Shown: positions 54,653 through 63,341 of the stretch, piece after piece | Numbering within the stretch: the first letter of the stretch is position 1 | How the letters are laid out: each line of letters opens with the position of its first letter | Source of the DNA: Negativicutes bacterium | GTDB lineage: Bacteria > Bacillota > JAAYKD01 | Assembly (NCBI GenBank): GCA_021372785.1 | Contig: JAJFTT010000048.1 | Coordinates: 1 to 64,000 of the forward strand | Direction of reading: 5' to 3' | Length of the DNA stretch: 64,000 nucleotides | The notes under the pieces: generated by a model | What the model was told of the DNA's origin: nothing | What the model saw: the letters and a program-made list of their open reading frames with translations, nothing else | Databases searched by the model: none | Translations under genes and position numbers: made by a program

Positions 54653-55768
54653 ATGGACGCAGGAAGAATCATAAAACTATTCGCCGGCACGGCAAGCCGT
54701 CGTTTGGGAGAACGAATCGTCGATCATTTAAAAACAGAATTACCGGAAACAGCAGGTCACAAGCATTTGGAGAAATATCGCCTCGGTGATATTACGGTGA
54801 AAAAGTTTTCCAATGATAATACTTTTGTAAAATTGGAAGAAACGGTACGGGAAGCCGACACCTTTATCATCCAATCTTCCGGAGTGCCGGTGAATGACCG
54901 ATTGATGGAATTATTGCTGACAATTGATGCCATGCGCCGCAGTTCAGCCGGACGTATCACTGCGATTCTGCCATATTTTCCCTACTCACGCTCTGATAAG
55001 ATTGATCAGCCCCGTATTCCGCTGACTGCCAGACTGGTGGCAGATTTGATTGAAGCGGCTGGTGCGGATCACATTGTTGTCATGGATCTGCATGCCGATC
55101 AAATTCAGGGTTATTTCAATATTCCGGTCGATCACCTGAAGGCGACCAGCATTCTGGCTTCTTATGTCAGAGAAAATATCCTCAAAGGCTTGAGCAAGAA
55201 AGAATTGGCCGATTGGACCGTGATCTCGCCGGATGCCGGCTCTGCCAAGCGTGCTCAGAGTTTTGCCTCCAAATTAAACCTGCCCCTGGCGGTTGTGCTC
55301 AAAGAACGTCAGGGCAATGAAGATGTTTCTGAAATTATACATGTGATCGGTGATATCGCCGGCAAAAATGCGATTATCTTTGACGATGAAATTGATACGG
55401 CCGGTTCCATGATGAATGCGATTAATGCCCTATGTGAAAATTTTGGCGTGAAACACGTGATCGCTGTCGCAACGCACGGGATTTTCTCCGGCGCCGCCCT
55501 GCGCCGGATTGAAGAAAATAAGTATTTACAGGAAGTTGTGGTCACCGACACCCTGGAGGTCCCGGAAAAAGGCGAGACTGTGACCAAGTGCTATTTGTCC
55601 GGGGGGAAGATGGTGGAAGATCGGATTACCGTGACGAAAATTCGGGTTTGCTCCGTCTCGGAATTGTTTGCCGCCACGATCCGCTCCATTCATTTGGGGG
55701 AGAGCGTGACCCATCTGTATCAGCGTTGGGAAATTAATGATCCTGCCGATAATAACAAAACCATCTAG
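54653..55768 (+). CDS. prs: Ribose-phosphate pyrophosphokinase
   Basis: 371 residues, longer than the usual 310-320. Makes PRPP from ribose-5-phosphate and ATP. Visible: PYFPYSRSDK, the DLHADQIQGYFNIPVDHL flexible loop region and PRPP loop IFDDEIDTAGSM. Extra length comes from an insertion (ILKGLSKKELADWT), a region after TKCYLSGGKMVEDRITVTKI and a C-terminal tail. GAGGAGG precedes the ATG. Likely the housekeeping enzyme of this lineage or a divergent copy. Confidence 0.92.
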   Translation: MDAGRIIKLFAGTASRRLGERIVDHLKTELPETAGHKHLEKYRLGDITVKKFSNDNTFVKLEETVREADTFIIQSSGVPVNDRLMELLLTIDAMRRSSAGRITAILPYFPYSRSDKIDQPRIPLTARLVADLIEAAGADHIVVMDLHADQIQGYFNIPVDHLKATSILASYVRENILKGLSKKELADWTVISPDAGSAKRAQSFASKLNLPLAVVLKERQGNEDVSEIIHVIGDIAGKNAIIFDDEIDTAGSMMNAINALCENFGVKHVIAVATHGIFSGAALRRIEENKYLQEVVVTDTLEVPEKGETVTKCYLSGGKMVEDRITVTKIRVCSVSELFAATIRSIHLGESVTHLYQRWEINDPADNNKTI

Positions 55769-55967
55769 TCTCCGCTGCCACGTGCTGTCGGTTGGATCGG
55801 CTGCGGCCAGAGCGCAACAAGCCGGTCGCAGCGTATGATCGGCTTTTCTATTGACTATAACGGGCTCGAAGAAATCAGGAAATCATACCCTTCTCAAAGA
55901 AGAAGAGTGGATAAAAAAAGAAAGCCGGCTGGACGTCTGTCTTTAAAAAGTGAAGGAGGAGACAACC

Positions 55968-56744
55968 ATGAAGAGGATGATTGACTTAAACAGCGATATG
56001 GGCGAATCTTTTGGCGCTTATCGCTATGGCGCTGATCAGGACATTGTGGAATTTATTTCTTCTGCCAATATCGCCTGCGGCTGGCATGCCGGAGATGCGC
56101 TCGTCATGGACCAAAGCGCCAAGTTATGCCGTACGCATCAGGTTGCGCTGGGAGCACATCCCGGTTTTCCCGATCTGCTCGGCTTCGGCCGACGCAATTT
56201 GACTTGCTCTGCGGCTGAAATCCGTGCTTATCTGATTTATCAGATCGGCGCGCTGCAGGCGTTTGCTCACAGTCAGGGGATTGAGTTGTCGCACGTCAAA
56301 CCCCATGGCAATTTGTATAATATGGCCGGTCAGGACCTGAAGATGGCGCTGGCCATCGCAGAAGGGGTTAAAGCGGTGAATCCAAAGCTGATTCTGGTCG
56401 GACTGGCCGGTTCTCAGCTTTGCCGGGCAGGCTATCAAACAGGATTGCAGGTGGCCGAAGAGGTCTTTGCCGACCGGGGGTATCGCGCGGATGGCAGCCT
56501 TGTGCCCCGCGGCGAACCGGGTGCTATGATCGAAACTCTGGAGGAAGCGGTCAGTCGGATTGTTCACCTGGTGGAAACCGGTGAAATGATTGCCAATGAC
56601 GGCAGTATCCTCAAGATTGAGGCGCATACAGTCTGTCTGCATGGTGACACACCCGGAGCGGCGGCGTATGCCAAAGCTATCCGTCAAATGCTGACCGAAA
56701 AAGGAATTACGATCGCTCCCATGGCAGAGGTGATTCGGCAATGA
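55968..56744 (+). CDS. pxpA: 5-oxoprolinase subunit A
   Basis: 258 residues from ATG 55968 after AAGGAGGA. LamB/YcsF family: starts MKRMIDLNSDMGESFGAYRY, with NIACGWHAGD and GAHPGFPDLLGFGRR. With PxpB and PxpC it cleaves 5-oxoproline to glutamate using ATP. Overlaps pxpB by 4 bases. Confidence 0.95.
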   Translation: MKRMIDLNSDMGESFGAYRYGADQDIVEFISSANIACGWHAGDALVMDQSAKLCRTHQVALGAHPGFPDLLGFGRRNLTCSAAEIRAYLIYQIGALQAFAHSQGIELSHVKPHGNLYNMAGQDLKMALAIAEGVKAVNPKLILVGLAGSQLCRAGYQTGLQVAEEVFADRGYRADGSLVPRGEPGAMIETLEEAVSRIVHLVETGEMIANDGSILKIEAHTVCLHGDTPGAAAYAKAIRQMLTEKGITIAPMAEVIRQ

Positions 56745-57478
56745 GCAATCCCCGTTTCTTAAGACAGGGTGAAAGCGGTATGGTGGTGGAGTTTGGCGAT
56801 CGCATCGATCCCGCTTTGGTAGCGCAGGTGCGCAGTCTGGAAAACGCCTTGCAGCGGGAAAACATTGCAGCCGTTCGGGAAACGATTCCCACCTATCGCT
56901 CCCTCTTGATCGTTTACGATCCTTTGCAGCTGCACTTTGACGATTTAAAGCGGGAAGTGGAGCGTTTGCTGCAGCAGGTCTCGCCGGAGACTGCGGCAGC
57001 GGAGGTCGTGGAAATCCCTGTTTGTTACGGCGGTCACTTCGGACCCGATCTGCACGATGTTGCAGAACATGCCGGCGTAACGGAAGAAAAGGTCATCGAA
57101 CTGCACAGCTCGGTCGATTACTTGATTTATATGCTGGGATTCACGCCGGGTTTTCCTTATCTGGGCGGTTTGCCGCAAGAAATTGCCTGCCCGCGCTTGC
57201 CTTCCCCCCGGACGGCGGTGCCGGCCGGTTCCGTAGGTATCGCCGAAACGCAGACAGGCGTCTATCCCCTGGAAACACCCGGTGGCTGGCGGCTGATTGG
57301 ACGAACACCGCTGCGACTCTTTGATCCCCGGCTGGAACAGCCTGTTTTGCTCAAAGCCGGTGACTATCTGCATTTTGCGCCGATCAGTTTAGCCGAGTAT
57401 GAGAGAATCCAGCAGCAGGTTTCGCTGAATTCTTATCAGGTAAACCGCCGCCGGAAAGAGGGAGGCGAAGACCGATGA
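56741..57478 (+). CDS. pxpB: 5-oxoprolinase subunit B
   Basis: 245 residues, KipI-like. Motifs: VEIPVCYGGHFGPDLHDVAE, LGFTPGFPYLGGLPQEIACP and the C-terminal GGWRLIGRTPLRLFDP. ATGA overlaps at both ends give tight coupling with pxpA and pxpC. Confidence 0.95.
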   Translation: MSNPRFLRQGESGMVVEFGDRIDPALVAQVRSLENALQRENIAAVRETIPTYRSLLIVYDPLQLHFDDLKREVERLLQQVSPETAAAEVVEIPVCYGGHFGPDLHDVAEHAGVTEEKVIELHSSVDYLIYMLGFTPGFPYLGGLPQEIACPRLPSPRTAVPAGSVGIAETQTGVYPLETPGGWRLIGRTPLRLFDPRLEQPVLLKAGDYLHFAPISLAEYERIQQQVSLNSYQVNRRRKEGGEDR

Positions 57479-58506
57479 GTCTACAATTACTGGTGGGACA
57501 ACCCGGTTTGCTGACGACCGTGCAGGATCTGGGGCGCTATGGCTATGGTTCCATTGGTCTGCCTGCCGCCGGAGTGATGGATGATTATGCTGCTTCCGTG
57601 GCAAATTTCATGCTGGGCAACGAGGCCGGGGTGGCTGTACTGGAAATCACATTGCTGGGACCGACGCTGACCGCAATCGGCAGCGGCCTGGCCGCTTTGA
57701 TGGGCGGCGATCTGGGAGCGAAACTGAATGGCATCGCCTTACCTGTTTGCGGCAGCTTTTGGCTAAACGAGGGTGATGTTTTGAGTTTCCGCGGCGGCGC
57801 GGGAAGCCGTACTTATCTGGCTTTGGCAGGCGGAATTGATACAGCGCCCGTTCTGCACAGCCGCAGTACTTTTCTGCGCGGTAAACTGGGTGGTTTTCAG
57901 GGCAGAGCCCTGCTGCGCGGTGACCTGATTGCGGCTGGGGCAGCAGCAGGGCTGCCAGCCTGGTACGGCCGGCTGCCGGAACGGTTTTGGCCGCAGAATC
58001 AAGGAGAACGTCAGCTGATTCGGGCTTTACCGGGGCCGCAAGCGGATTTTTTTGACACCGCTGAAAAATTGAGTTTCTTCAGGCAAACCTGGCAGGTGAG
58101 CAAAGATTCCGACCGCATGGGTTACCGCCTGGAAGGAGAAGCGTTGCATCATTTGGACAAAAAAGAGATCGTTTCTGATGGCGTTATGAAAGGCGCGATT
58201 CAAGTGCCGGGACATGGCCAACCCATTGTCTTGCTGGCGGATGCCCAGACGACGGGTGGTTATCCCAAAATCGCCACGGTAATCGGACCTGATCTGGGTA
58301 AATTCGCCTATTTGTCCGCGGGTCATCGGCTGCGCTTTCAGGAAGTCAGTTATGAAGCGGCGCTGCAGGCCCGGCGCGACCGGAATGCGCAGTATGCAGC
58401 CATCAAAACATGGTTGGCAGCGCAAACGATGCCCGGCAGCCACCTCTACAAAATTTCGGTCAAAGGGGAAGTCTTTACCGTGCGGGTGGATGAGAAATTA
58501 GAGTAG
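57475..58506 (+). CDS. pxpC: 5-oxoprolinase subunit C
   Basis: 343 residues, KipA/biotin-dependent carboxylase-like fold. Starts MSLQLLVGQPGLLTTVQDLG with the YGYGSIGLPAAGVMDDYAA segment; also SDRMGYRLEG and TTGGYPKIATVI. Last gene of pxpABC. No transporter gene is adjacent. Confidence 0.95.
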   Translation: MSLQLLVGQPGLLTTVQDLGRYGYGSIGLPAAGVMDDYAASVANFMLGNEAGVAVLEITLLGPTLTAIGSGLAALMGGDLGAKLNGIALPVCGSFWLNEGDVLSFRGGAGSRTYLALAGGIDTAPVLHSRSTFLRGKLGGFQGRALLRGDLIAAGAAAGLPAWYGRLPERFWPQNQGERQLIRALPGPQADFFDTAEKLSFFRQTWQVSKDSDRMGYRLEGEALHHLDKKEIVSDGVMKGAIQVPGHGQPIVLLADAQTTGGYPKIATVIGPDLGKFAYLSAGHRLRFQEVSYEAALQARRDRNAQYAAIKTWLAAQTMPGSHLYKISVKGEVFTVRVDEKLE

Positions 58507-58626
58507 TTTGCTCTGCCTTTGCCCCAATTTGAACCGCAGCAGCAGTAAATCAAACGGCAGAACCAAACAGCGGGAACTTTTATGCCAAACCAACGGCATG
58601 GTTTGACTGTCTGATTGCTGTGCCAT
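58498..58626 (-). CDS. Possible small protein on the minus strand
   Basis: 42 residues, MAQQSDSQTMPLVWHKSSRC..., from ATG 58626 with an AGAGGAG site 7 bases upstream, unusually good for a random frame. A TATAGT at about 58686-58681 on the minus strand could be a -10 box. The 3' end overlaps pxpC by 9 bases. No homology recognised; the rest of 58507-58827 holds nothing else seen. Confidence 0.4.
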   Translation of the reverse strand: MAQQSDSQTMPLVWHKSSRCLVLPFDLLLLRFKLGQRQSKLL

Positions 58627-58827
58627 GGATCAACTCCTCTTGCCCGCGGATGTTGTGCCGTCCGACTGGATATTAATTGGACTATACCCGCTAAAGCTGA
58701 AATTTGCCATGGCAGCCAAAAGGCGGAAAATGACCGCAGCGGAATCACTTCGCAGGCAAGCCGCACAAGCGCCGCTGCTTTTAGGTTGATTTTCGGAAGA
58801 AACCTCTCTGAAAAAGCGAAAAAAGAC

Positions 58828-58856
58828 TTCCCAATTCGAAAAGAATATGCTATACT
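58828..58856 (+). promoter_or_regulatory. Promoter of the zinc-ribbon gene
   Basis: TTCCCA at 58828-58833, 17-base spacer, TATACT at 58851-58856. Transcription would start near 58862. Confidence 0.6.
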
Positions 58857-58860
58857 AAAG

Positions 58861-58894
58861 CACGTTATCGTTGGAAAACAACGAAATCAACGTG
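58861..58894 (+). promoter_or_regulatory. Hairpin at the predicted mRNA 5' end
   Basis: Two stacked stems: CACGTT (58861-58866) with AACGTG (58889-58894) and CGTTG (58869-58873) with CAACG (58879-58883), loop GAAAA. It begins at the predicted transcription start and ends just before the ribosome site GAGGTG at 58898-58903. Could stabilise the mRNA or control translation. Confidence 0.65.
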
Positions 58895-58910
58895 AGAAGA
58901 GGTGCTAGAT

Positions 58911-59063
58911 ATGCCAAAAACAAAAAGAGGTAAAAACATTAAAGCCACAGCCGGTTGGAGAGGTACCTGTCCAGTTTGCAAAAGAACCGGTGTGAAATTA
59001 TTATGGAATAAGAATGATGCCAATGGCAATGCAATCAATGTATGCAAACGCTGTGGTAAATAA
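58911..59063 (+). CDS. Small zinc-ribbon protein
   Basis: 50 residues, very basic N-terminus (MPKTKRGKNIKATAGWRGTC) and two Cys-x2-Cys pairs, CPVC and CKRC, 20-odd residues apart: a compact zinc ribbon. It is not L32, L33 or L36 by motif. The basic tail and promoter plus leader hairpin suggest a nucleic-acid-binding, perhaps ribosome-associated, protein. AAGAGGTG precedes the ATG at 8 bases. Own promoter and terminator. Confidence 0.75.
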   Translation: MPKTKRGKNIKATAGWRGTCPVCKRTGVKLLWNKNDANGNAINVCKRCGK

Positions 59064-59074
59064 GCGGCAAGATG

Positions 59075-59116
59075 AAAAACCTGGGGATCAAAAAAAAGAT
59101 TCGCAGGCTTTTTTTT
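59075..59116 (+). terminator. Terminator after the zinc-ribbon gene
   Basis: AAAAACCTGGGGATC at 59075-59089 pairs with GATTCGCAGGCTTTTT (59098-59113), with mismatches in the middle, and a long T-run follows. Confidence 0.65.
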
Positions 59117-59451
59117 GCCTTTGTCCGTTTAACGCCTGGACTAAGGCGTTGACCGCTGTTTTGGCACCGTTGATGGATTGGAGCGTCTGCAGTGCCGTGA
59201 CGGTCCCGTTTCTGATCAGATGATCGGCGTCCTGTTGCGAGCGGGGTGACAGAATATCCCAAACCGTTTGGTTCGCTTGCGTTTCAGAGTATCCTGACGC
59301 TTCTTGGTCCGAGCCAACTGAAATGTTAAAAAACTATGGCAAAAAAGCCGGCCGGGTTATTGCATTAAATGAGGGATTGTGTTATTCTATGACTATGTGA
59401 TGTGCGTAAAAAACGCGCCACGAAATAATATTTAGGAGGAAAGAACTGAAA
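59117..59451 (+). other. Region before the BMP lipoprotein gene
   Basis: 335 bases. The last part holds the promoter at 59360-59388. In 59117-59330 the minus strand has a stop-free frame without a start codon (see rejected items). No riboswitch-like structure was recognised in the roughly 60-base leader. Confidence 0.5.
59360..59388 (+). promoter_or_regulatory. Promoter of the nucleoside transporter operon
   Basis: TTGCAT at 59360-59365, 17-base spacer, TATTCT at 59383-59388; about 60 bases before the start codon of the lipoprotein. Confidence 0.6.
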
Positions 59452-60528
59452 ATGAAGAGAAAAAGTATTACGATGTTACTTATTCTGGCCACTGTTTTAG
59501 CTATGTTTGCAGGCTGCACACCGAAAAAAGAAACTTTTGAAATTGCTTTGGTCACCGATATCGGTACGATTGATGACAAATCCTTTAACCAGGGCGCCTG
59601 GGAAGGCGTCGTTCAATATGCAACCGAAAATAAGAAAACGTATAAGTATTATCAGCCGAAAAGCGACGCGAAAGACGATTTACTCGCTTCCATCGGCCTT
59701 GCCGTTGACGGCGGAGCGAAAATTGTGGTTTGCCCCGGTTTCAATTTTGAAGTAGCTATTTATGAAGCCCAGACCAAGTATCCCAAAGTAAACTTTGTTC
59801 TTCTGGATGGTGAACCTCATACAGCTGATTATAAAACCTTTAAGACAGAAGCCAATGTCAAATGCATTAAGTACGCGGAACAGGAAGCCGGATTTCTCGC
59901 CGGATATGCCGTTGTCAAAGATGGCATGACCAAATTAGGCTTTATGGGCGGTGTGTCCGTACCCGCCGTGATCCGTTTTGGTTACGGTTTCATTCAGGGC
60001 GCTGATTATGCCGCCAAAGAAATGAAACTTGCCCCCGGCGCGGTTGAAGTGAATTACAATTACACCGGTAAATTCGAAGCGACGCCTGAAGCACAGACCA
60101 TGGCTGCCGGTTGGTTTACGAACGGCACGCAGGTTATCTTTGGCTGCGGCGGCGCTCTGGGTGATTCTGTGATGGCTGCTGCCGCGACGGCGAAAGGCAA
60201 AGTAATCGGTGTTGACGTGGATCAATCCAGCGAATCGCCAACCGTGATTACTTCCGCCATGAAAAATCTGACCAAATCCGTTTATGACTCTCTGAAAGAA
60301 TATTATGCCGGGAAATTTGCCGGCGGTGCCACTTTAATTGTTGATGTGAAGTCTCAAGGTGTCGGACTGCCGATGGCAACTTCCAAATTCACCACCTTTA
60401 CACAAGCGGATTACGATGCGATTTATGCCAAATTGGTTGCCGGCGAGATTAAAATTCTCACCGATACCGATCAGGATGCCGTCGAAAAACTTGCTACTGC
60501 CAATGTCGTTGTCAATGTGATCAAATAA
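59452..60528 (+). CDS. BMP-family nucleoside-binding lipoprotein
   Basis: 358 residues. Lipoprotein signal with lipobox LAMFAGC (Cys at 22). Mature domain with EIALVTDIGTIDDKSFNQGA, YAEQEAGFLAGYAVVKDG and VIGVDVDQSSES, typical of the BmpA/PnrA/Med family, the binding protein for purine or other nucleosides. AGGAGGAAAG precedes the ATG. First gene of an ABC operon equivalent to bmpA-nupABC. Confidence 0.93.
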   Translation: MKRKSITMLLILATVLAMFAGCTPKKETFEIALVTDIGTIDDKSFNQGAWEGVVQYATENKKTYKYYQPKSDAKDDLLASIGLAVDGGAKIVVCPGFNFEVAIYEAQTKYPKVNFVLLDGEPHTADYKTFKTEANVKCIKYAEQEAGFLAGYAVVKDGMTKLGFMGGVSVPAVIRFGYGFIQGADYAAKEMKLAPGAVEVNYNYTGKFEATPEAQTMAAGWFTNGTQVIFGCGGALGDSVMAAAATAKGKVIGVDVDQSSESPTVITSAMKNLTKSVYDSLKEYYAGKFAGGATLIVDVKSQGVGLPMATSKFTTFTQADYDAIYAKLVAGEIKILTDTDQDAVEKLATANVVVNVIK

Positions 60529-60560
60529 ATCGGAGCCTGAACGCCCGGAGCAAGGTTCAA

Positions 60561-60591
60561 ACAGGGGGATGTTGATCAGACATCTCCCTGT
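60561..60591 (+). promoter_or_regulatory. Intergenic hairpin between lipoprotein and ATPase genes
   Basis: ACAGGGGGATGT at 60561-60572 pairs with ACATCTCCCTGT at 60580-60591 (one G-U pair), seven-base loop, no T-run. Such hairpins after binding-protein genes often protect the upstream mRNA, giving more binding protein than transporter. Confidence 0.65.
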
Positions 60592-60643
60592 CCTTATCCT
60601 GACAGCATGCATGGGCAGGCAGTAAAGCAAGAGGGGATAAGTC

Positions 60644-62176
60644 ATGGAAAATGTCATTGAGATGCTCAATATCACAAAAAAGTTCCCCGGAATAATCGCC
60701 AATGACAATGTGACCTTTCTGGTCAGAAAAGGTGAAATCCACGCGCTGCTTGGTGAGAACGGTGCAGGGAAGTCCACTCTGATGAGTGTGCTTTTCGGCT
60801 TATATCAACCCGAGAAGGGTAGCATCCGCATCAACGGACAGGAAGCGAAAATTCGCAATCCCAATGATGCGAACCGTTATCACATCGGTATGGTGCATCA
60901 GCATTTTAAGCTGGTGCAGAATTTTACTGTACTGGAGAATATTATCCTGGGTGTGGAATCGACTCGCCGGGGATTTTTAGAAATGAATGAAGCCAGGGAC
61001 AAAGTGATCAAACTCAGTGAAAAATATAAGTTGAAGATTGATCCGGATGCCCTTGTATCCGATATTACCGTTGGCATGCAGCAGAGAGTGGAAATTCTCA
61101 AGATGCTCTACAGAGAAAACGAAATTTTGATTTTCGATGAACCGACGGCTGTCCTAACCCCACAGGAAATCATTGAATTAATCAAGATTATGAAGGATCT
61201 CGTGCATGAAGGGAAATCGATTGTCTTTATTACACATAAACTCAATGAGATCAAAGAAGCGGCCGACCGCTGTAGTGTGCTGCGCAAAGGCAAGTACATC
61301 GGCACGGTCGATGTGCGGACTACCAGCAAAGAACAAATGTCCGAAATGATGGTGGGGCGCCAGGTCAATTTTGCAGTCGATAAAAAAGCGGCTATCAGGG
61401 GCGAGCAAATCCTGAAAGTGGAGCATTTATCCGTGAAAACCGGCCATCACGGTCAGTCTGATGTGGATGATATTTCTTTTGCTGCCAATCGGGGTGAAAT
61501 TGTCTGTATCGCCGGGATAGACGGCAACGGACAGAGTGAACTGGTTTACGCTTTAACCGGTTTGCTGCCGGCCGTCAGCGGCAGGATCGAATTTATGGGT
61601 CGGGATATCACACACCTTTCCATCCGGGACCGCACGCGGTTAGGCATGGCTCACATCCCGGAAGACAGACATAAATATGGATTGGTACTGGATTATTCTC
61701 TGGAGGAAAATTTAGTACTGCAAAGGTATTTTGAACGGCCGTTTTCCGTGCATGGCTTTCTGCAATTTGATGCCATCGAGCAATTTGCCCAGCAATTGAT
61801 CGAACGATTTGATATTCGCAGCGGTCAGGGAAGCAAGACATCCGCCAGAAGTATGTCGGGTGGGAATCAGCAAAAAGCAATATTGGCCCGGGAAATCGAA
61901 CGCGATCCGGAACTCCTGATCGCCGTGCAGCCGACACGCGGCTTGGATGTGGGAGCGATTGAGTATATTCACGGCCAGATCATTGCCCAGCGTGACCAGG
62001 GCAAAGCCATTTTATTGATTTCCCTGGAATTGGATGAAGTGATGGATGTCAGTGATCGGATTCTGGTCATGCACAACGGGCGGATTGTAGCGGATATGCT
62101 GCCGGAAGAGGTAACGATGCAGGAACTTGGACTTTACATGTCCGGCGCGAAGGTGGGGGCGGGTTATGAAAGGTAG
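60644..62176 (+). CDS. nupA: Nucleoside ABC transporter ATPase (double domain)
   Basis: 510 residues with two ATPase halves. First: Walker A GENGAGKST, FKLVQNFTVLENIILG and Walker B ILIFDEPTAVLTPQE. Second half has the less regular IAGIDGNGQSEL Walker A and RSMSGGNQQKAILAREIERD with LLIAVQPTRGLDVGA. The half-degenerate second site is typical of sugar/nucleoside-class (RbsA-like) importers. Overlaps the permease gene. Confidence 0.92.
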   Translation: MENVIEMLNITKKFPGIIANDNVTFLVRKGEIHALLGENGAGKSTLMSVLFGLYQPEKGSIRINGQEAKIRNPNDANRYHIGMVHQHFKLVQNFTVLENIILGVESTRRGFLEMNEARDKVIKLSEKYKLKIDPDALVSDITVGMQQRVEILKMLYRENEILIFDEPTAVLTPQEIIELIKIMKDLVHEGKSIVFITHKLNEIKEAADRCSVLRKGKYIGTVDVRTTSKEQMSEMMVGRQVNFAVDKKAAIRGEQILKVEHLSVKTGHHGQSDVDDISFAANRGEIVCIAGIDGNGQSELVYALTGLLPAVSGRIEFMGRDITHLSIRDRTRLGMAHIPEDRHKYGLVLDYSLEENLVLQRYFERPFSVHGFLQFDAIEQFAQQLIERFDIRSGQGSKTSARSMSGGNQQKAILAREIERDPELLIAVQPTRGLDVGAIEYIHGQIIAQRDQGKAILLISLELDEVMDVSDRILVMHNGRIVADMLPEEVTMQELGLYMSGAKVGAGYER

Positions 62177-63341
62177 AAGTGTCGGCCAATTTACGCGGGC
62201 GGGCCTGCCCTCTGTCCTGGCGGTACTCGCAGGTTTTTTACTTGGTTTTATTATCATGCTGATTGTCAACCCGCAGCAGGCACTGCAGGGAATCGGCATT
62301 ATTCTGATGGGCGGTTTTCAAAAAGGAGCGGCGGGGATCGGTCAGATGCTTTATTATGCCACCCCCATCATCATGACCGGACTGGCGGTTGGTTTTGCTT
62401 TTAAAACCGGTTTGTTCAATATCGGCGCCTCCGGACAATTTATGTTGGGCTCCTTTGCCGCTGTCTATGTGGGTGTGACGATGACCTGGCTGCCCGGCAG
62501 CATTCATTGGTTGGCAGCTCTCCTGGCAGCTATGCTGGCCGGAGCGCTGTGGGGGATGCTGCCGGGTCTGCTGAAGGCGGTCAGCAATGTCAGCGAAGTG
62601 ATTACTTCGATCATGATGAATTATATCGGTATGAGTTTGGTCAATCTGCTGATCAAGGCTACCGTGTATAATAAATTGAAAAATGAAACAATGCCGGTGG
62701 CGGCAACCGCCAACATTCCGAAATGGGGCCTGGATCGGCTTTTTCCGTATAGCAGTATGAATGGCGGAATTTTGCTTGCCATACTCAGTGTGATTGTGAT
62801 TTATATTGTTTTGCAGAAAACAACGTTTGGTTATGAACTGAAAGCCTGCGGTTTCAATAAAGACGCCAGTCTGTATGCCGGGATCAATGCCAAGCGCAAT
62901 ATCGTTTTTTCGATGATGATTTCCGGCGCTTTGGCCGGGATTGGCGGTGGGCTACTATATTTGTCCGGTTCCGGCAAATACATCAAAGTCATCGACATCA
63001 TTGCCACCGAAGGATTTGACGGCATGTCGGTCGCTTTGTTAGGCTTATCGAATCCCGTCGGAATCCTGATTGCCGGTCTGTTCATTGCCTATATTCAGGT
63101 GGGCGGGTTCAATTTGCAGCTATTGAATTATGATCAGGAAATCATCAACATTATCACGGCCGCAATCATCTATTTCAGCGGGTTTGTGCTTGTTTTCCAA
63201 AACAATCTGGAATATGTGCAAAATTGGTGGAAGGGCAGAAACTCTAAAAACAAAGGCGGCTTCGCGAACAACGCGGCAGAAGAGCCGGTGCCGAAAGTGC
63301 CGGAAAATGAGTCTCCCGCGGAAGGGGGCGGTCTGCGATGA
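62166..63341 (+). CDS. nupB: Nucleoside ABC transporter permease 1
   Basis: 391 residues from ATG 62166, overlapping the ATPase by 11 bases. About ten membrane segments; motif KTGLFNIGASGQFMLGSFAA and NVSEVITSIMMNYIG match the BPD_transp_2 family. A charged C-terminal tail (after about 358) extends into the cytoplasm. A GTG or earlier start at 62127 would only add residues from the ATPase 3' end. Confidence 0.92.
   Translation: MKGRSVGQFTRAGLPSVLAVLAGFLLGFIIMLIVNPQQALQGIGIILMGGFQKGAAGIGQMLYYATPIIMTGLAVGFAFKTGLFNIGASGQFMLGSFAAVYVGVTMTWLPGSIHWLAALLAAMLAGALWGMLPGLLKAVSNVSEVITSIMMNYIGMSLVNLLIKATVYNKLKNETMPVAATANIPKWGLDRLFPYSSMNGGILLAILSVIVIYIVLQKTTFGYELKACGFNKDASLYAGINAKRNIVFSMMISGALAGIGGGLLYLSGSGKYIKVIDIIATEGFDGMSVALLGLSNPVGILIAGLFIAYIQVGGFNLQLLNYDQEIINIITAAIIYFSGFVLVFQNNLEYVQNWWKGRNSKNKGGFANNAAEEPVPKVPENESPAEGGGLR

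Noticed and set aside
56124-56741. 205-codon open frame on the minus strand
   Set aside because: Antisense to pxpA, no ribosome site.
59097-59330. Stop-free minus-strand frame of about 75 codons with a protein-like sequence
   Set aside because: No start codon or ribosome site, and a TAG lies just upstream. It may be the tail of a lost gene, but this cannot be supported.
59389-59451. Purine riboswitch before the BMP operon
   Set aside because: The leader is too short and lacks the three-way-junction sequence pattern.
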